Positions 12,186 through 24,543 of a stretch of 64,000 nt of DNA are shown here, piece after piece. A model generated the notes under the pieces. The model was not told the DNA's origin. It was given only the letters and a program-made list of their open reading frames with translations, and searched no databases. This DNA is from Sindora glabra (lineage: Eukaryota; Streptophyta; Magnoliopsida; Fabales; Fabaceae): positions 61,837,455 to 61,901,454 of the forward strand of contig CM035226.1 in NCBI GenBank assembly GCA_020226215.1, in the 5' to 3' direction. Every line of letters begins with the position of its first letter. Position 1 is the stretch's first letter. The position numbers were made by a program, and so were the translations under genes.

Positions 12186-13868
12186 CCTCCCTATTTCCTT
12201 TATATTTTGTATCAAATATAAAATGCAAACATCTTCTATTACTCTAAAGAATCCAGATTAAAATAACTTTAAATAATAAATTAAATAATAAAAGATTGAA
12301 AATGGTGAAAGATTGTATGTAATGCCACAATTATAAATAAGTGTTTTGCTAAATCTATCTTGATACTTACAGCTCAATATGTGAGGTTTACATTCTCTAA
12401 AAAATCCTCTTGAATACAACACTTACAGATATAATGAACGTTAATGAAAAATTGATGTATTACGTATTTTTATATGATAATATAATAGATAATATGATAA
12501 AATCCTAAAGAAGATGAATAAGATCAAATTTTTTATTTATGCAAATTTGTAAAAGTTGCATCAAAATGAGAAGGAATGAAATAAGATTGAATAAAAAATT
12601 AGAAACTAAATAGTGAAACAAACACAAAAGAAAAAAATTCTTATCATTATGTTCTGTGCCTTTTTAATGAGTTCTAAACATCACATATTTAACTATAAGT
12701 TAATTAAACTTCAAACTTGCAAAATAATTTGTGAACAAAAATACAAAATTAAAGATAATCATCTTAAGTTTAGAAGAAAAGCATATCACATTAGACAGAG
12801 GATCATTTTAAGGTTTGAAGAGCTTTAAGATGAAATTTATAAATAGCATTATGCTTCACTCTTTTTATTTTCAATGTGTCATCCTTTAACATTTTAGTTT
12901 TCAGTTTGTGCTTGTGGCCTTACTTTCCTTGACAATTTTTACAATGAATTAATAACTAAATTTAATATTAGATATTAGTTTTATGGAAACAGCATCATCT
13001 TTAATACAATAACATTATCCTATTAAGTAATGTTCAATGTTAATCACTATATAAAAAATCAACATCATAATATATGGATGTCTTTTTACAAAAAAAAAAG
13101 AGTTTTTTTTTAGCAACTTTTTCTATAACCATTCTGGAATAATCTTAAAACCTATCTAAAATAATTTTAGGATGGTTAGATACAACAAACATATATATAT
13201 TAGATTAAAATTGATTTAATTATTCACATCTATGCATTAGAATTTATAATTTCTAGTTTATATTACATACACACACATATATTTATATCAAATAAGAATC
13301 TAAAGACATAACTTATATATATCTCATATATACATATACAACAATATTATATGTCTCCAAATTTAAAACCTATGAAAAACATTGATATTATTTTGTAAAT
13401 TGGCCTTTTTTTTATTCAATTTATTATAAGTGAATTGGTAACATTAAATTTTTTTCATTATGACATGTTTTATATAATTAAATAAACATAATAACAAATT
13501 AAATATAAATAAAACATATAAGAAAAGAGACAATCTATTATGAAAATCAATTCTATAATTTTATTTATTTCAATATTAGTATATGAACATGTACAAAGAA
13601 AAAATTGTTATTTACAATCAACTATATGCTTTTTATTTATAATAACATACATTACATCCTTACACAAATTAAACAAAAAAGTGATTATCATCTATTCATA
13701 ATTCCTTCATATTATTTGATTGCTTCATTTATGGTGAACCACCGATTGTCCCTATTTTTCAATGTGAGAATATGCTAGCTACTTATTTTATGTGCTATCT
13801 CAAATTTAGTAATAAATGTCTTATTTCTATCATGCCAATCAATACTATATGTTGCCAAATTACTACTC

Positions 13869-14092
13869 TAGAATCTCTTTAATTTTCATGTATTAATATA
13901 GAATATGGTGGTGCAAAAATTATGAGTTACAATAAGATTATAGAGCATTAAAACTCACACCTATATGAATCATGTCTTTTACAATAAATAAAAATATGAT
14001 TCATAAAGATGTGAGTTTCAATAGTTTGTAATCTTACTATAACATAATTTCTACATAACCATATTTTGCATTTATACATGAAAGAGATTCTA
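13869..14092. repeat. 224-bp foldback (long hairpin), possible MITE or hairpin RNA source
   Basis: The stretch beginning TAGAATCTCTTT is followed by its imperfect reverse complement ending AAAGAGATTCTA. The arms are about 100 bp with a loop of roughly 20 nt around 13976-13994. Paired landmarks: GAATATGGT with ACCATATTT, GAGTTACAATAAGATTA with TAATCTTACTATAAC, and ACTCACACCTATATGAATCAT with ATGATTCATAAAGATGTGAGT. It is nested in the CACTA element. No clear target duplication was found. Confidence 0.75.
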
Positions 14093-16072
14093 TAACAATA
14101 GCCTTGTATCAAAAAGTACCCATTAACAAAGCAGAAATAGGATTTATTTTACCAAGTTTTAGATAGCACACAGAACAAGTAACATGTCTCCAATTTTGCA
14201 TTGAGACACAATGACAGTTAAAGCCATATTGTAAATGAAGAAATTAATTGCTTTATTAAATACAAAATTGATGGAGTAAAGTACCTTAAAAACTTTAATA
14301 GAATGAAACACCTCAAAATTCTTCTTTTTGATGAAAGAAAAACTATCTTCATAGATTGCCAATTTATTTCAAATAAGTAAAGAGAACCTTATTTATAGAG
14401 AAAGAGCAAATTATTAGAAATCAATTTCGTAGGTTTAATCATTTCCATGGTTGCAATAACTTAAGACATCAATTAAGTTCTAAAATGACATGTAAAATAT
14501 TGACAAACTATTATAATGATTAAAAAGAACTTACACGACATTCACTAAAAATAAACCAATGTTGTAATTTTAAGTTGATGAACTATCACAATGATTGAAA
14601 TGGACTTGAACAACAAGCATAAAAAAATTAACATTGTAAATTCCTTAATTAATTCCATTAATGAAGTCATCTTTAGTTATATTCATTTAAACTTATTCAG
14701 TTTCATTCATTTGAATTTCTTCAACTTCATTTATCTTAACTTTTTCATAAATTCATTTATTGTGATGTCTTCACTTCTTCAGTTTTACACATTTAAAATT
14801 CTTTATATATTTATTTATTTAAATATCTTCAATTTCATTCATTTAAGCTTTTTCATAAATGATATTAATTTAAACGTACTCAGGTTCTGAGAAAATGCCA
14901 TCATATTAAATATTAGTTAATTCCAAAAATTGATATTTTTTTATTTGTCATTTTCTTTATAAAATCTTTTCAACTATTATAGATTTTTATTATGTAAACA
15001 ACTGAATATAAAAAGAAACAAAGAATATTATATTTGTTTCAATATATCTTCTCTTTGTTAATTTGTACAATCCTAATACCTATTATAAAATTTTAATTAA
15101 AAATAACATAAATGAGCAAAGAGAAACAATTCTACAAATTTAAAAAAGTTTAATTATCATTACTTTATTCATAATGAAAATATAAACAAATAAGTAAAAA
15201 GAAATAATATCTTTGTAAATTTATATAAAATAACTACAATAAATTATCAATAAATAAAAACTACACGTCTATATATGAACATAAAAAAATAATGAAAAAA
15301 TTATTATATATTAAAATTTTCATCCCCAATACAAACTTTAGTATTGTTACTCAAATTTCTTTAGTTTGCATACTCCATTAGGAAATAGGAGAGTATATAA
15401 CAAAAGAGAACCAAAGATTATGATTTTTCTATTGTACATTTTCTCAATGAAAGAGGAGTGAGTTTAACAACTCTTTTATTTTATTTTTACTTCATAGGAA
15501 ATGAAAGAGTATACAATAGAAGAGAAATAAAGGTTAAGATTATTTCATTATATATTTTCTTGATGAAAATAGAGTGAAAGATCAACAATAACATAATATA
15601 TCAAACTCATCATACTAGAAAGTAGATTAAAGAAATGTTAGAAAAGTTCAAAACAAAAGACATTGTTCTAGCAAAGATATATAGGAAAAAAATAGATTTT
15701 GGTTATTGAAAAAAATGAATGCCATGTGATTTTATGAGATGATAATTGTTATTAAGGACTAACATCCTATGCTTTTATAATTTATAACAAGACTTTTGAA
15801 ATGTCTTTTAGATAATGACTATTGACTAGAACTGATGTCCTATGATTTTATGGTTTCTAATGAAACTTTTGAAATTCATTGTAAACGATAGTTGTATATA
15901 AAAATTAACATTGTAAGTTTTCAAGCAATGTTTAAACGTTAGTTATATTTTTATTTGCTATCTTAAGTTTTTATATAATTTCAAAAATATTACTGTATTA
16001 AAATAAATATCAATTTTGTTATGAGTTAATGTTTATTGACTGATGTAAGTCATCAGTTATGTACTAGTGGAA

Positions 16073-17249
16073 ACAAATCCTTGTCTTTGTTTTGGTGGTT
16101 AATAATAATATGTGTGTGCAAGGTTTTTACTTAAAAAGTTGTAATTTTGAAAATTTTATTTTTAGTATTTTAACTTATCCATCGATAATATTATGGTAAG
16201 GATAAATAAGTTACCTTTTTTTTGGCTAATGATAAGTTATTTCTTTTCACTTGAATTTTTTTATTGTATTATTTATTTGAATTATTTAATAACAAATTTG
16301 CTTATTGTATGGTAAAAAAAATCTATATGTTAAATATATTTAAATCACATTTTTTTAATTTTATGTTTGTTTATTAGTTTGAACCATTGATGAATATTAT
16401 AAAAGAAAATTACACCATCATATTTTATATACCAATATAAATTTAATAAAATTAACAACTATCACATAAATGCAATAAATTCATGCCTTCCTATATTACT
16501 TAATAGTAATAGTGTACTATTACCTAAGCTCGTACCTTTCCACATACTTGCTTTCCTTTACTTATTTTGTATATTTAATATATTGATATATTAACCCTTA
16601 ACTTGGACATGCAATTGATATACAATTATATAAATTAATTTTGTGATCCAATAAATAGTGCAGCAAATCCATGCTTCCCTTTAATATTTATAATAATATA
16701 TCAGTGTTTATGTAAATTTAAGTAAGAGTAAGATGTCACTGAATAACTTTTGATTAAATGAAATGATTCATTTGCAAAAATTCATTTGATATGCACTTGT
16801 TATTATAATTCCCTAATTGCTTGTTGATATTTAGTTTTTTTGTTCTTTCTTTAATTTGTTACATGATAACTAAAAATAATATGATATTATTGCTATTTTA
16901 CTATGTATTATCAATCATTACAAAAATATGCAAACTTCATTTTCATTTTTAGCCATGAAAAATATAAATTTTAAAAAATTAATACCACCATATTTATTGA
17001 TAACTTTAAAATATAAATTTAATTCACTATTAGTGTCAAAATTTATGATGTAAATAGTAGTTTACATCTAGTAGGTCAAATATAAATTATAATCTTTGTA
17101 GTTAACAAATATTTTTCAATTATATTTATTAATAATTATATTGTATATTTTAATAAACAACTTTCATTTGAAAGAAAAAATTATTGGTTATTATATTGTT
17201 ATTAAAAAATATTTCACGTAAATTACATCGAATAAATATATTATTTTAT
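16073..17249. other. AT-rich spacer with an unfilled copy of the CACTA target
   Basis: No gene is seen. About 16361-16700 is a diverged direct repeat of 11258-11761 plus the bases right of the CACTA element. Its reading AATAAATAGTGCAGCAAATCC parallels the rejoined flanks of the filled site without any element inside, so it marks the pre-insertion arrangement. Confidence 0.6.
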
Positions 17250-18300
17250 ATTATATTTAATTATTTAAAAAAGATCGAGATAGAAATTATTTATTTATTT
17301 AGTTAAGATTGAAATTCAAATTATTATTTATTAATGATAATTAATAACTATAATATCTATCTATAAAATAACTATTTTTTAAATTTAATAATATTATATA
17401 TTATTTATTGTAATGAAAATTTGTAAAACTATAATTCAAATAGCTAGATATGTTAATTGCATTAAATTAGTGTATAAAATAATTGTCAAAGTGATTGGCT
17501 AAGCTGTATTAAATTATCATGTTATTTCTAAAATTATAGATTTTAAAATTATAGAGTTTGACTCAAGATAGCATTAATTTATTTTTTTATATTGTTAGGA
17601 ATAAAAAAATACAAAGATGAAGATAGAGATAAAATAAAGATTAAATTTCTTATTGATTAAAAATATTGAAATTTAAAATATTGTTTATTAATACTAATTA
17701 ATGCTATAATATTAATATTATAATATGTAACTATAAAATAATTATTTTTTATATTTTATAATAATTATATATTATTTATTATAGTGAAAAATTATAAAAA
17801 TACAATTTAAATAGGTGGACATGCTAGAAAATGTCATAATTGTTAAAGTAATTGGTTTAGTAGTGTTAGCCCATGATTTTGTGACATAAATTATGAGTTT
17901 AATACGTGAATAAAATAATCATTAAAATGATTGGTTAAGTGATATCAAATTATGATCTTATTCTTAAGGCTATAGGTTTAATTCAAGGTGATGTTAATTT
18001 ATTTATTTTTAATATTGTTAGGGACTAAAATAATATGAAAATGAAGATTGAATATTTTTATTGATTAAAAAAAGATTGAAATTTAAAATATTTATTAATA
18101 GTTATAATATATATCTATAGAAAAAATTATATTTTTAAATTTAAAAATAACTATATATTATTTATTATAGCGGGAAGTTAAAAAAGTAGAATTCAAATGA
18201 GTGGGCATATTAAAAGATATTGTTAAAGTGATAAATTTAATAATATTGGATCAACATTTTGCAGTAGAGATTGTGAATTCAATTTAGTTGAAAATAATAT
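17250..18300 (+). repeat. Three degenerate tandem repeats of about 375 bp
   Basis: The phrase TATATATTATTTATTRTAG followed by a purine-rich stretch recurs near 17395, 17765 and 18150. It is followed each time by a phrase like ATTCAAATAG..G..CAT and, in the first two units, AAAATRATTGG(C/T)TAAG. Spacings are about 370 and 385 bp. The units are very AT-rich and have no open frame. Confidence 0.65.
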
Positions 18301-18324
18301 GATTTTCTTTTTTTTTTAGTATTG

Positions 18325-19820
18325 TCGCCATGTGACAAAGGCCATGTATTTCAAGACGAAATGCGGTAGGGATCGAATTCTATTTTAATAATATTAATAG
18401 TATAAGAATGAAAAACAAATTCCCTTAAAAGCACAATGTGTTAAATCCCCATTAACCGAGAAAGAAGAGGGGAACCGAGCACTTGCTGAAAGAAATTCCG
18501 CTGGATCACCAGGAGAGTTCATTGGAAATGAGAAGAAATTGAAATTAATACTTATGAGTAAAATTTCATACTACATCACTAATATATTAATGTATCAATA
18601 TATTATTAAATTTAATTTTTAATATATTATTTTGTGATATGTGAAATTTAATTTAAAAAATAAATTTAATATACAATCAACCTAATAATATATCAACATA
18701 TTCTACAATAGTATATCGAAATTTCTCCCATCATACAAACCAGTTGCTCATGGGTTGATATACAAATAGTCATTAATATCAACATTCACTCTAGTCACAA
18801 GTCAATACCTAGTTTTAATACATTCTAACCATGCCACACTGTTTAATTATGAATCATTTGTAGAGAAAGCAACTTTTCACAAAAAATTAAACTCTTTAAG
18901 AAATAATTTTCTATATAATTTTTAAAGAAGTATTCAAATTTATTTAGTTAATATATAAGAAGTGACACTTTCATATTTTATACTTTATTTGATTCAATTT
19001 TTGAATATCTTAAGAAATATTAATAAAATAATTACCATATATTTAAAATTTTTATAACGTAAATTAATTAATTATTATTAATTAAATTTAATAAAATTAA
19101 TTTTATTATTATATCTATGAATAGTATAGGAAGTAGATCATCAAGAGGGATGTAAGTAACCAACTTCATACTCAAGAAGTCCTATTTCATTCAATATGTT
19201 AAATAATAACCAATAAAATATTTTTTTTTTTGAAAAATAAAACTTTGAGGAACCAAACCACCTTTTAATATAAGCAAGTAAATAATACACTTTTATAATG
19301 TCACATAACAAAGCAATGCATTTCAAGATAATATGCAATAGGAATTGAATTTTTTTTTAATAATATTAATATAAACAGATTAAGAATGAAACATTAATTC
19401 CTTTAAAAGCACAATGTGTTAAATCCCCATTAGTCGAGAAAGAAGAGGATTGAACACTTGCTGAAAAAAATTCCACTGGATCACAGAGAGAGTTCATCGG
19501 AGATAATTAAGAAGAAATTGAAATTAATATTAATATATATAAGTAAAATTTTATAGTATATTATTGATATATTGATATATTAATATATTATTAAATTTAA
19601 TTATTAATATATTATTATATAATATATGAAATTTAATTTAAAAGAAATTAAATTTAATATACAATTAAAATCCATTGTTAAACAATAATATATCGAAGTT
19701 TTTTTCCATCATATAAACAAATTGCTCATAGGTTGATGTAACGATACTTAATAATACCAACATGCGTTTTACCCACAAGTCAATACCTAGTTTTAACACA
19801 TTCTGACCGTGGCACACTCT
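18325..19820 (+). repeat. Pair of direct repeats of about 520 bp
   Basis: About 18325-18842 and 19295-19820 share long ordered blocks, for example AAAAGCACAATGTGTTAAAT, CCCCATTA, CGAGAAAGAAGAGG, CACTTGCTGAAA, and CACAAGTCAATACCTAGTTT near the end. The two copies are about 975 bp apart, separated by about 450 bp of AT-rich sequence. They do not start TG or end CA, so they are not obviously LTRs. They look like a tandem duplication of an unknown repeat. Confidence 0.7.
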
Positions 19821-20797
19821 TCCATTTTGAAAAATCCATTCTTTGATTACTTGGCTAACATTGAAATTTAGTTGTCAACCTCAAACCGTTCCTAGTACCA
19901 CTACAATTATTGACAGCCATGATAATCAATAAAATTAAATAAAACCGTCAATAATAAAACACTTACTTGACTGTCGTGGGTGTCATAACAAAGGATGTCA
20001 CAAAAAATATTATCAACAATCTATGGCCATCACTAATACTCTTAAATAATTACTAATATTCCTGGCCGTTGAAAAATACATATATAACCAATTCAACCTT
20101 CTTATTCTTTTTGTAACACATTCTGACCATAGATAAAAGTTTGATACTAATTTTGACTCAGTTTGGCCGTCACTAATAAGTTATTTTTAACAAAAAATAA
20201 TAATTATTACCTTATATCTCTAGTCCTGCATGAAGGTATACATCTATGTTAGTATATGTAAAAAGGAGGCCTGAGTAGCCAAAATCAATTTATACATTGC
20301 ATTGGTAATGACAAATTAGCAACTAAACTAATATCATACAAAAAAACTGAAGTTACTATATCTAAACTGGAATACTATTAGTGGAATCAAACAACCAATT
20401 ATATGCATTTTTGCACCACTTCATCAGACTCCAATTGACCTTATCTTCACAGGTGAAATAGCTATCGAGATAATAGTCTCTTCAAACAATCCAATTTTTT
20501 GACTCAATCTTTTGAACACACTGTTACAGAAAATATGGATACGTTAAGGTCTCTAGCTTTTTCCCATACATACGTTAAATGGCTTACAGCGTAAATGCAA
20601 CATACAACATACAAAGCCGGTCGAATTTCTTCCATTTCATTTCTTTTTTTAAGTAATTGTTTAACATGATCAAATCCAATATTCCAGAAGGCATAATACA
20701 ATGGAAAGGTGAGCTAAAATTGAAATATAAATGCTCTAAAGAGACAAAAGCATTATAGCTCGGTTTAATCGACAACATGATTTACAGATGGTGAAGG

Positions 20798-21022
20798 TCA
20801 CTTGTGCAAAACACCCTTCCTTGGAAATTTCATTTTCTTCTGAGTCTAATACTACCATAAAACAAGAAGTGTACTCAGTGCAATCTTATAAGCGTAAAAT
20901 GTACAATCTAAAGCAATCAATACAGATAGAAATGGTACCTTCTGTTTTCCAGGGCCTCATAATTTGTCCTCTCCTTCCACTTACTCTTCCGCAGCTTGAT
21001 TGGGCGATTTCCAACATACGAA
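20798..21022 (-). pseudogene. RBM42-like fragment: RBM42-like RNA-binding protein, captured C-terminal exons (20939-21022 and 20798-20845)
   Basis: On the minus strand the first exon reads SYVGNRPIKLRKSKWKER then T-N-Y-E-A-L-E, the conserved tail of the RRM and basic extension known in RBM42-family RNA-binding proteins. A GT donor follows (plus 20937-20938), then a 91-bp intron ending TTAG, then a last exon T-Q-K-K-M-K-F-P-R-K-G-V-L-H-K-stop (TGA at 20798-20800), which resembles the plant RBM42 C-terminus. The join is out of frame by one base. A single A lost in the A-rich Glu-Lys-Gln-Lys codons just before the donor would explain it, so the fragment is broken. No RNP1/RNP2 motifs or N-terminal exons were found further along the strand. 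The family call is from remembered similarity. Confidence 0.65.
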
Positions 21023-21589
21023 CTTGAAGTTAGGACATCAAAGACACATCAGTGCATCGACCTTAAATATAACATCCAAGCCTGTGAACAGGACTCATAA
21101 CAAAGATCCCCTTTTTAATCAATCCGCATCTATAAAGACAATATTCAATCATAATTAAGATGACACAAGATATCAAGCATATAATCCTATTAGCAAGTGA
21201 ATGCATTTGTATAGAATCGCCACTTTACAGACTAGAAGGGTCTTTGACCTGCCTCTTGTAGCATGGTAATTCAAACATTTTACCATTCCTTCAAATGTGA
21301 AGTAAGAGTGATATACTCTGCATTAGATATCATCATAAAAGAACTTCGAGTAACCAAGTAGAACCTTCACAAGGAAGCTTTAATTCCATATATTTTGGAC
21401 ACCTGAAATATATAAAAAAAAGTTAATCCAATAGAACTACACAATATCCAATGGACAAGACTTGTACTTTCTATAAAAACAACCTTAAGCAGAGAACAAA
21501 AAAGATAAATAGGTAGCTAATAATAAGCAAATCCCATCAGAAAATCATTTTCAGCCATTTCCTTAATGTAATGCCAACACTAAACATAG

Positions 21590-21950
21590 ATCTATGGTGA
21601 AGATAAGTTAAATTTTACCTGAAACTGTAAAAATAATGATAAAAAGGCCCTAACATGATAGACCAATATGTTTCCATGCCCATTTTGTTTGACCTACAAG
21701 GCAATGATAAATTAAATTTTAAGCATCAACTTAGAATAACAATAATAATATTAATAATTCTAAGCATCAACTTAGATACTGAGGACTATTAAAATTCTCA
21801 AGTTTCCATCCATTAATATCTCTATAGAAAACATAAGTTAAATTTTACCTGAAACTACAAAAATAATGATAAAAAGGCCTCAACATGACAAGCCAAGATG
21901 TTTCCATGCCCATATTGTTCAACATACAAGGTAATGATAAAATAAAATGA
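21590..21950 (-). repeat. Tandem duplication of a splice-site-flanked exon-like block inside the CACTA element
   Basis: Copies at about 21590-21712 and 21826-21950 match closely over about 120 bp. On the minus strand the first copy has TTGTAG, a 75-bp open block (encoding M-G-M-E-T-Y-W-S-I-M-L-G-P-F-Y-H-Y-F) and then TTTCAG followed by GTAAAA, which looks like an internal exon (21619-21693). In the second copy the acceptor has mutated from AG to AT. The encoded peptide was not recognised. Confidence 0.55.
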
Positions 21951-23389
21951 TTTTGATTTGAGCTACAATCAACTTTACTCAATAAATAAGCATAAACTAT
22001 GCTAGTAAATAACATAAGAATAGAGATAATTAAAAAAAAATGCATTTTTGAGGCCCTATAGTGCTTTTTTTCTTGACTGATATTCATAACATAAACTACC
22101 ATCAAATAACAATTCTACAGTCTCTACCTCTCGTTAAATACTGATATTCAAATGGTACTTGGAAATTGAGGGTACATATGGAAGATTGGACAAATGAATA
22201 AAAGTAAATCTCTTTCATAAAGTTAGAAGTAATAAATTTCATAGTTAAATGCATATTAAGGGATATTAACTCTTAAGTGATCAGACTAATCAATTATAAG
22301 AAGCTAGAACACAATGATTTGTTCCAAGCATAAAGGGAGAAATTTTTTTTGGTCACAACTTAGAATGAACAAATTTTGGAAAATACCATTTCGGTGCATG
22401 GCCCTTTTGGTTTTTGCATCTTCTCAAATGATGTATATGAAAAAATAACTTTTTTTCTTTTTTTTTTAAACTAACTTCCAAACTAACAATCGTTCCCTTG
22501 GAACTATAATAGTTAGTACACCAATCATAGTTTTGATCATGACTAAAAATCAATTATAGCCCCTTGTTAGATACAACTTTAATGCAGAAAAGGTAGTATT
22601 AGTCATTTGAATACAATATCAATCATAAGCATGACTGTAATTAAGCTTACAGTAACATCTCCAAAAGTTGCCCAACAAGTACTTTGCGGAATTTTTATTT
22701 AAGAACCTACATAAGCTAATAAACTAAGAAACTAATCAATCATTATGCAAAAGCTTATCACAAATTAATTTTCCACTCACGATTTGTATTAATAGTCTCC
22801 AGAATATGATCCTCGCCTTTAAACCTATAAACTTTCTACATTAATCTTCAATTGGGAATTTCAACAAACAGTTGGAAGGCGTTGAACTTTTACCAGTTTT
22901 CTACTAAACAACTACAATTACCATGTACCGAGATCATGCAAGAGTCTCATAGTATCTTTGATCTATCATAAATTTAATAAAACAACATTTATGAAACTTC
23001 AAATTCTGATGAACATCAATTGCAATCAACTCAGAATAATAACAAAAGAAAGGAAATAAAAATTGAAGGATATTAGCTTTTGAATTTTCAAATAAATTTA
23101 AGCAACCTAAATTCAAAACTCTTAGGAAAATAAAACCTTAAAGCAATCGACAGTAACATGGAACTACAAATCAAACTTGATTAGCTTTCAATAGAAGCAT
23201 TCTGTAGAAAATTGATATATCTAGCAAGCAAAATATGGAACCCTATTGCGAATCCGTGAATCTTGAAGTTATGAAATCAAATCAATACCAATTCAATTGA
23301 TAATGAAACCTACCAACAGAAACACCGAATCTACCGACAATATTGAGATGAATGCAGAAGATAGAAACTAACAACCACGATTGAAATTG

Positions 23390-23660
23390 AAAGCCTCTTC
23401 GAAATTGCAAACCAGAATGTTGAATCGAAAAGCACCTGTGATTAAACAAAGGAGAAGATTTCCCCCACATGCTCGTGCCGATACTCGCCCAAGAAAAGAA
23501 AAACAACAGGGGGTAAATGAGGTTGTCAAAAATTGGCTTGGGGCTTCCTTTTTTTGTACTATAAAGCCGGCAGTGCCACTTTAATGCTCTAAAAAATATT
23601 AGAAGACAAACCAGAGAATCAATATTTTTACCGCCAAAATTTGTATTAAAAATAAAATTT
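23390..23660 (-). other. Possible captured promoter/5' leader in the CACTA element
   Basis: This block has higher G+C than its surroundings. On the minus strand it shows a TATA-like TTTATAGTAC (about 23565), then a pyrimidine-rich leader and exon-like sequence reaching a possible GT donor near 23310. With the RBM42-like exons on the same strand 2.4 kb away, it could be the 5' end of the same captured gene. A 67-aa open frame on the plus strand (23381-23584) has no recognised homology. Confidence 0.3.
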
Positions 23661-23916
23661 ACCATATTATTTGTTTTTTAAAATTAATAATATATTTGTG
23701 ATGCAATAAAAAAAGTCATAAATTAGTATTAAAAAAATTACCATCACATATTACATAAGAATAATCAACGGTCACTTTATAATCAATAAAACATAATTAC
23801 GTTACAGTGTATAATGACGGTCAATCATAAGTGTTATAATTTGTATCTTTTACCTTTAGTTAGTGTTGACCGTCACAAAATATTTGTAGAGAAAGCATCA
23901 ATTTCTTGTAGCGTAC

Positions 23917-24380
23917 GAAGCCAATCTTCAATAATCTTTGACCTAATTTTGAAACTCAATGAACTGATTATAAATCAATTTTTATTTAAATTAAAGATTA
24001 TTTATATTGATAAATTTTAAATAAATTTAATATTATGAATAAAAATGTTATAAAAATACAAAAAATACATTATTTTTCATTGTATATAATATAATATTAT
24101 TTAATAAAATTAGTTTTTGAATGATTAATAATAAGTCTACATAAAATAATAAATATGTAATGAAGTAAATAAAAAGAAAAATATGTGATAATATTAAGGG
24201 TGATAAAATTATATTGTAGCGAGTCTAACCATACCGTTGATCGATTCCTTTATACGTATAACAGGGCTTTTAAATTTGTGCAATCTCAATCTTCATAGTG
24301 AAGTGAGTCTAGCCATACCATTGATCGAGTTTTCATTAAGATTTATGCAAATCTCGGTTAAGAGTGGACAAAGGTTCTGA
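23917..24380. other. AT-rich spacer with a short tandem duplication
   Basis: No gene is present. The phrase GCGAGTCTAACCATACCGTT (about 24218) recurs as GTGAGTCTAGCCATACCATT (about 24303), an 85-bp-offset tandem duplication just before the MITE. Confidence 0.55.
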
Positions 24381-24543
24381 GGGAAAATCTAAGGTGCCCC
24401 CAAGGTTTCTAAATCTTGGGTGGTGTGGCAGAATTTCATCCATTAGATAAGATTACCAAAGACTTAAGTAATCTCATCCAATTGATGAGATTACACCACA
24501 CCACCCAGGGTTTGAAACTCCTGGGGGTACCATAGTGTTCCCT
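24381..24543. mobile_element. Mutator-like MITE with long terminal inverted repeats, 163 bp
   Basis: The left arm (GGGAAAATCTAAGGTGCCCC) and the reverse complement of the right arm (GGGAACACTATGGTACCCCC) continue as imperfect inverted repeats for about 75 bp, sharing TGGGTGGTGTGG and TCATC..TTRGAT.AGATTA. The flanks AGGTTCTGA and AAGTTCTGA form a 9-bp target duplication with one mismatch, the size known for Mutator-like elements. It contains no gene. Confidence 0.7.

Larger units (their letters stand above)
11762..16069. mobile_element. Non-autonomous CACTA (En/Spm-type) DNA transposon, 4,308 bp
   Basis: The left end starts CACTGTTACACAATAACTGA. The reverse complement of the right end starts CACTAGTACATAACTGATGA, so the termini are imperfect inverted repeats of about 25 bp carrying the CACTA signature. 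The flanks are a perfect 3-bp target duplication, GAA (11759-11761 and 16070-16072), the size known for CACTA elements. Variants of a motif like ATAAAAATYRACATYRT recur near 11910, 13045, 14618 and 15895, as expected of subterminal repeats. No transposase-like ORF is visible, so the element is non-autonomous. A paralogous unfilled target at about 16640-16700 supports the boundary. Confidence 0.8.
19899..23913. mobile_element. CACTA-type transposon carrying a captured gene fragment, 4,015 bp
   Basis: The left end begins CACTACAATTATTGACAGCC. The right end reads inward as CGCTACAAGAAATTGATG, one mismatch from the CACTACAA signature. The flanks are a 3-bp target duplication TAC (19896-19898 and 23914-23916). 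Both subterminal zones are rich in GACGGTC/GACCGTC-like words (CCGTCAATAAT and TGGCCGTCACTAAT on the left; ACGGTCACTTT, TGACGGTCAATC and TTGACCGTCACA on the right), the expected clustered protein-binding repeats of CACTA ends. There is no transposase ORF. The interior differs in texture from the AT-rich surroundings and includes the last two exons of an RBM42-like gene on the minus strand, so this resembles a gene-capturing (Pack-type) CACTA. Confidence 0.75.

Noticed and set aside
18325..19820. The 520-bp direct repeats considered as LTRs of a small retrotransposon
   Set aside because: No TG...CA ends, no PBS or PPT next to either copy, only about 450 bp between them and no target duplication. 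A simple tandem duplication is the safer reading.
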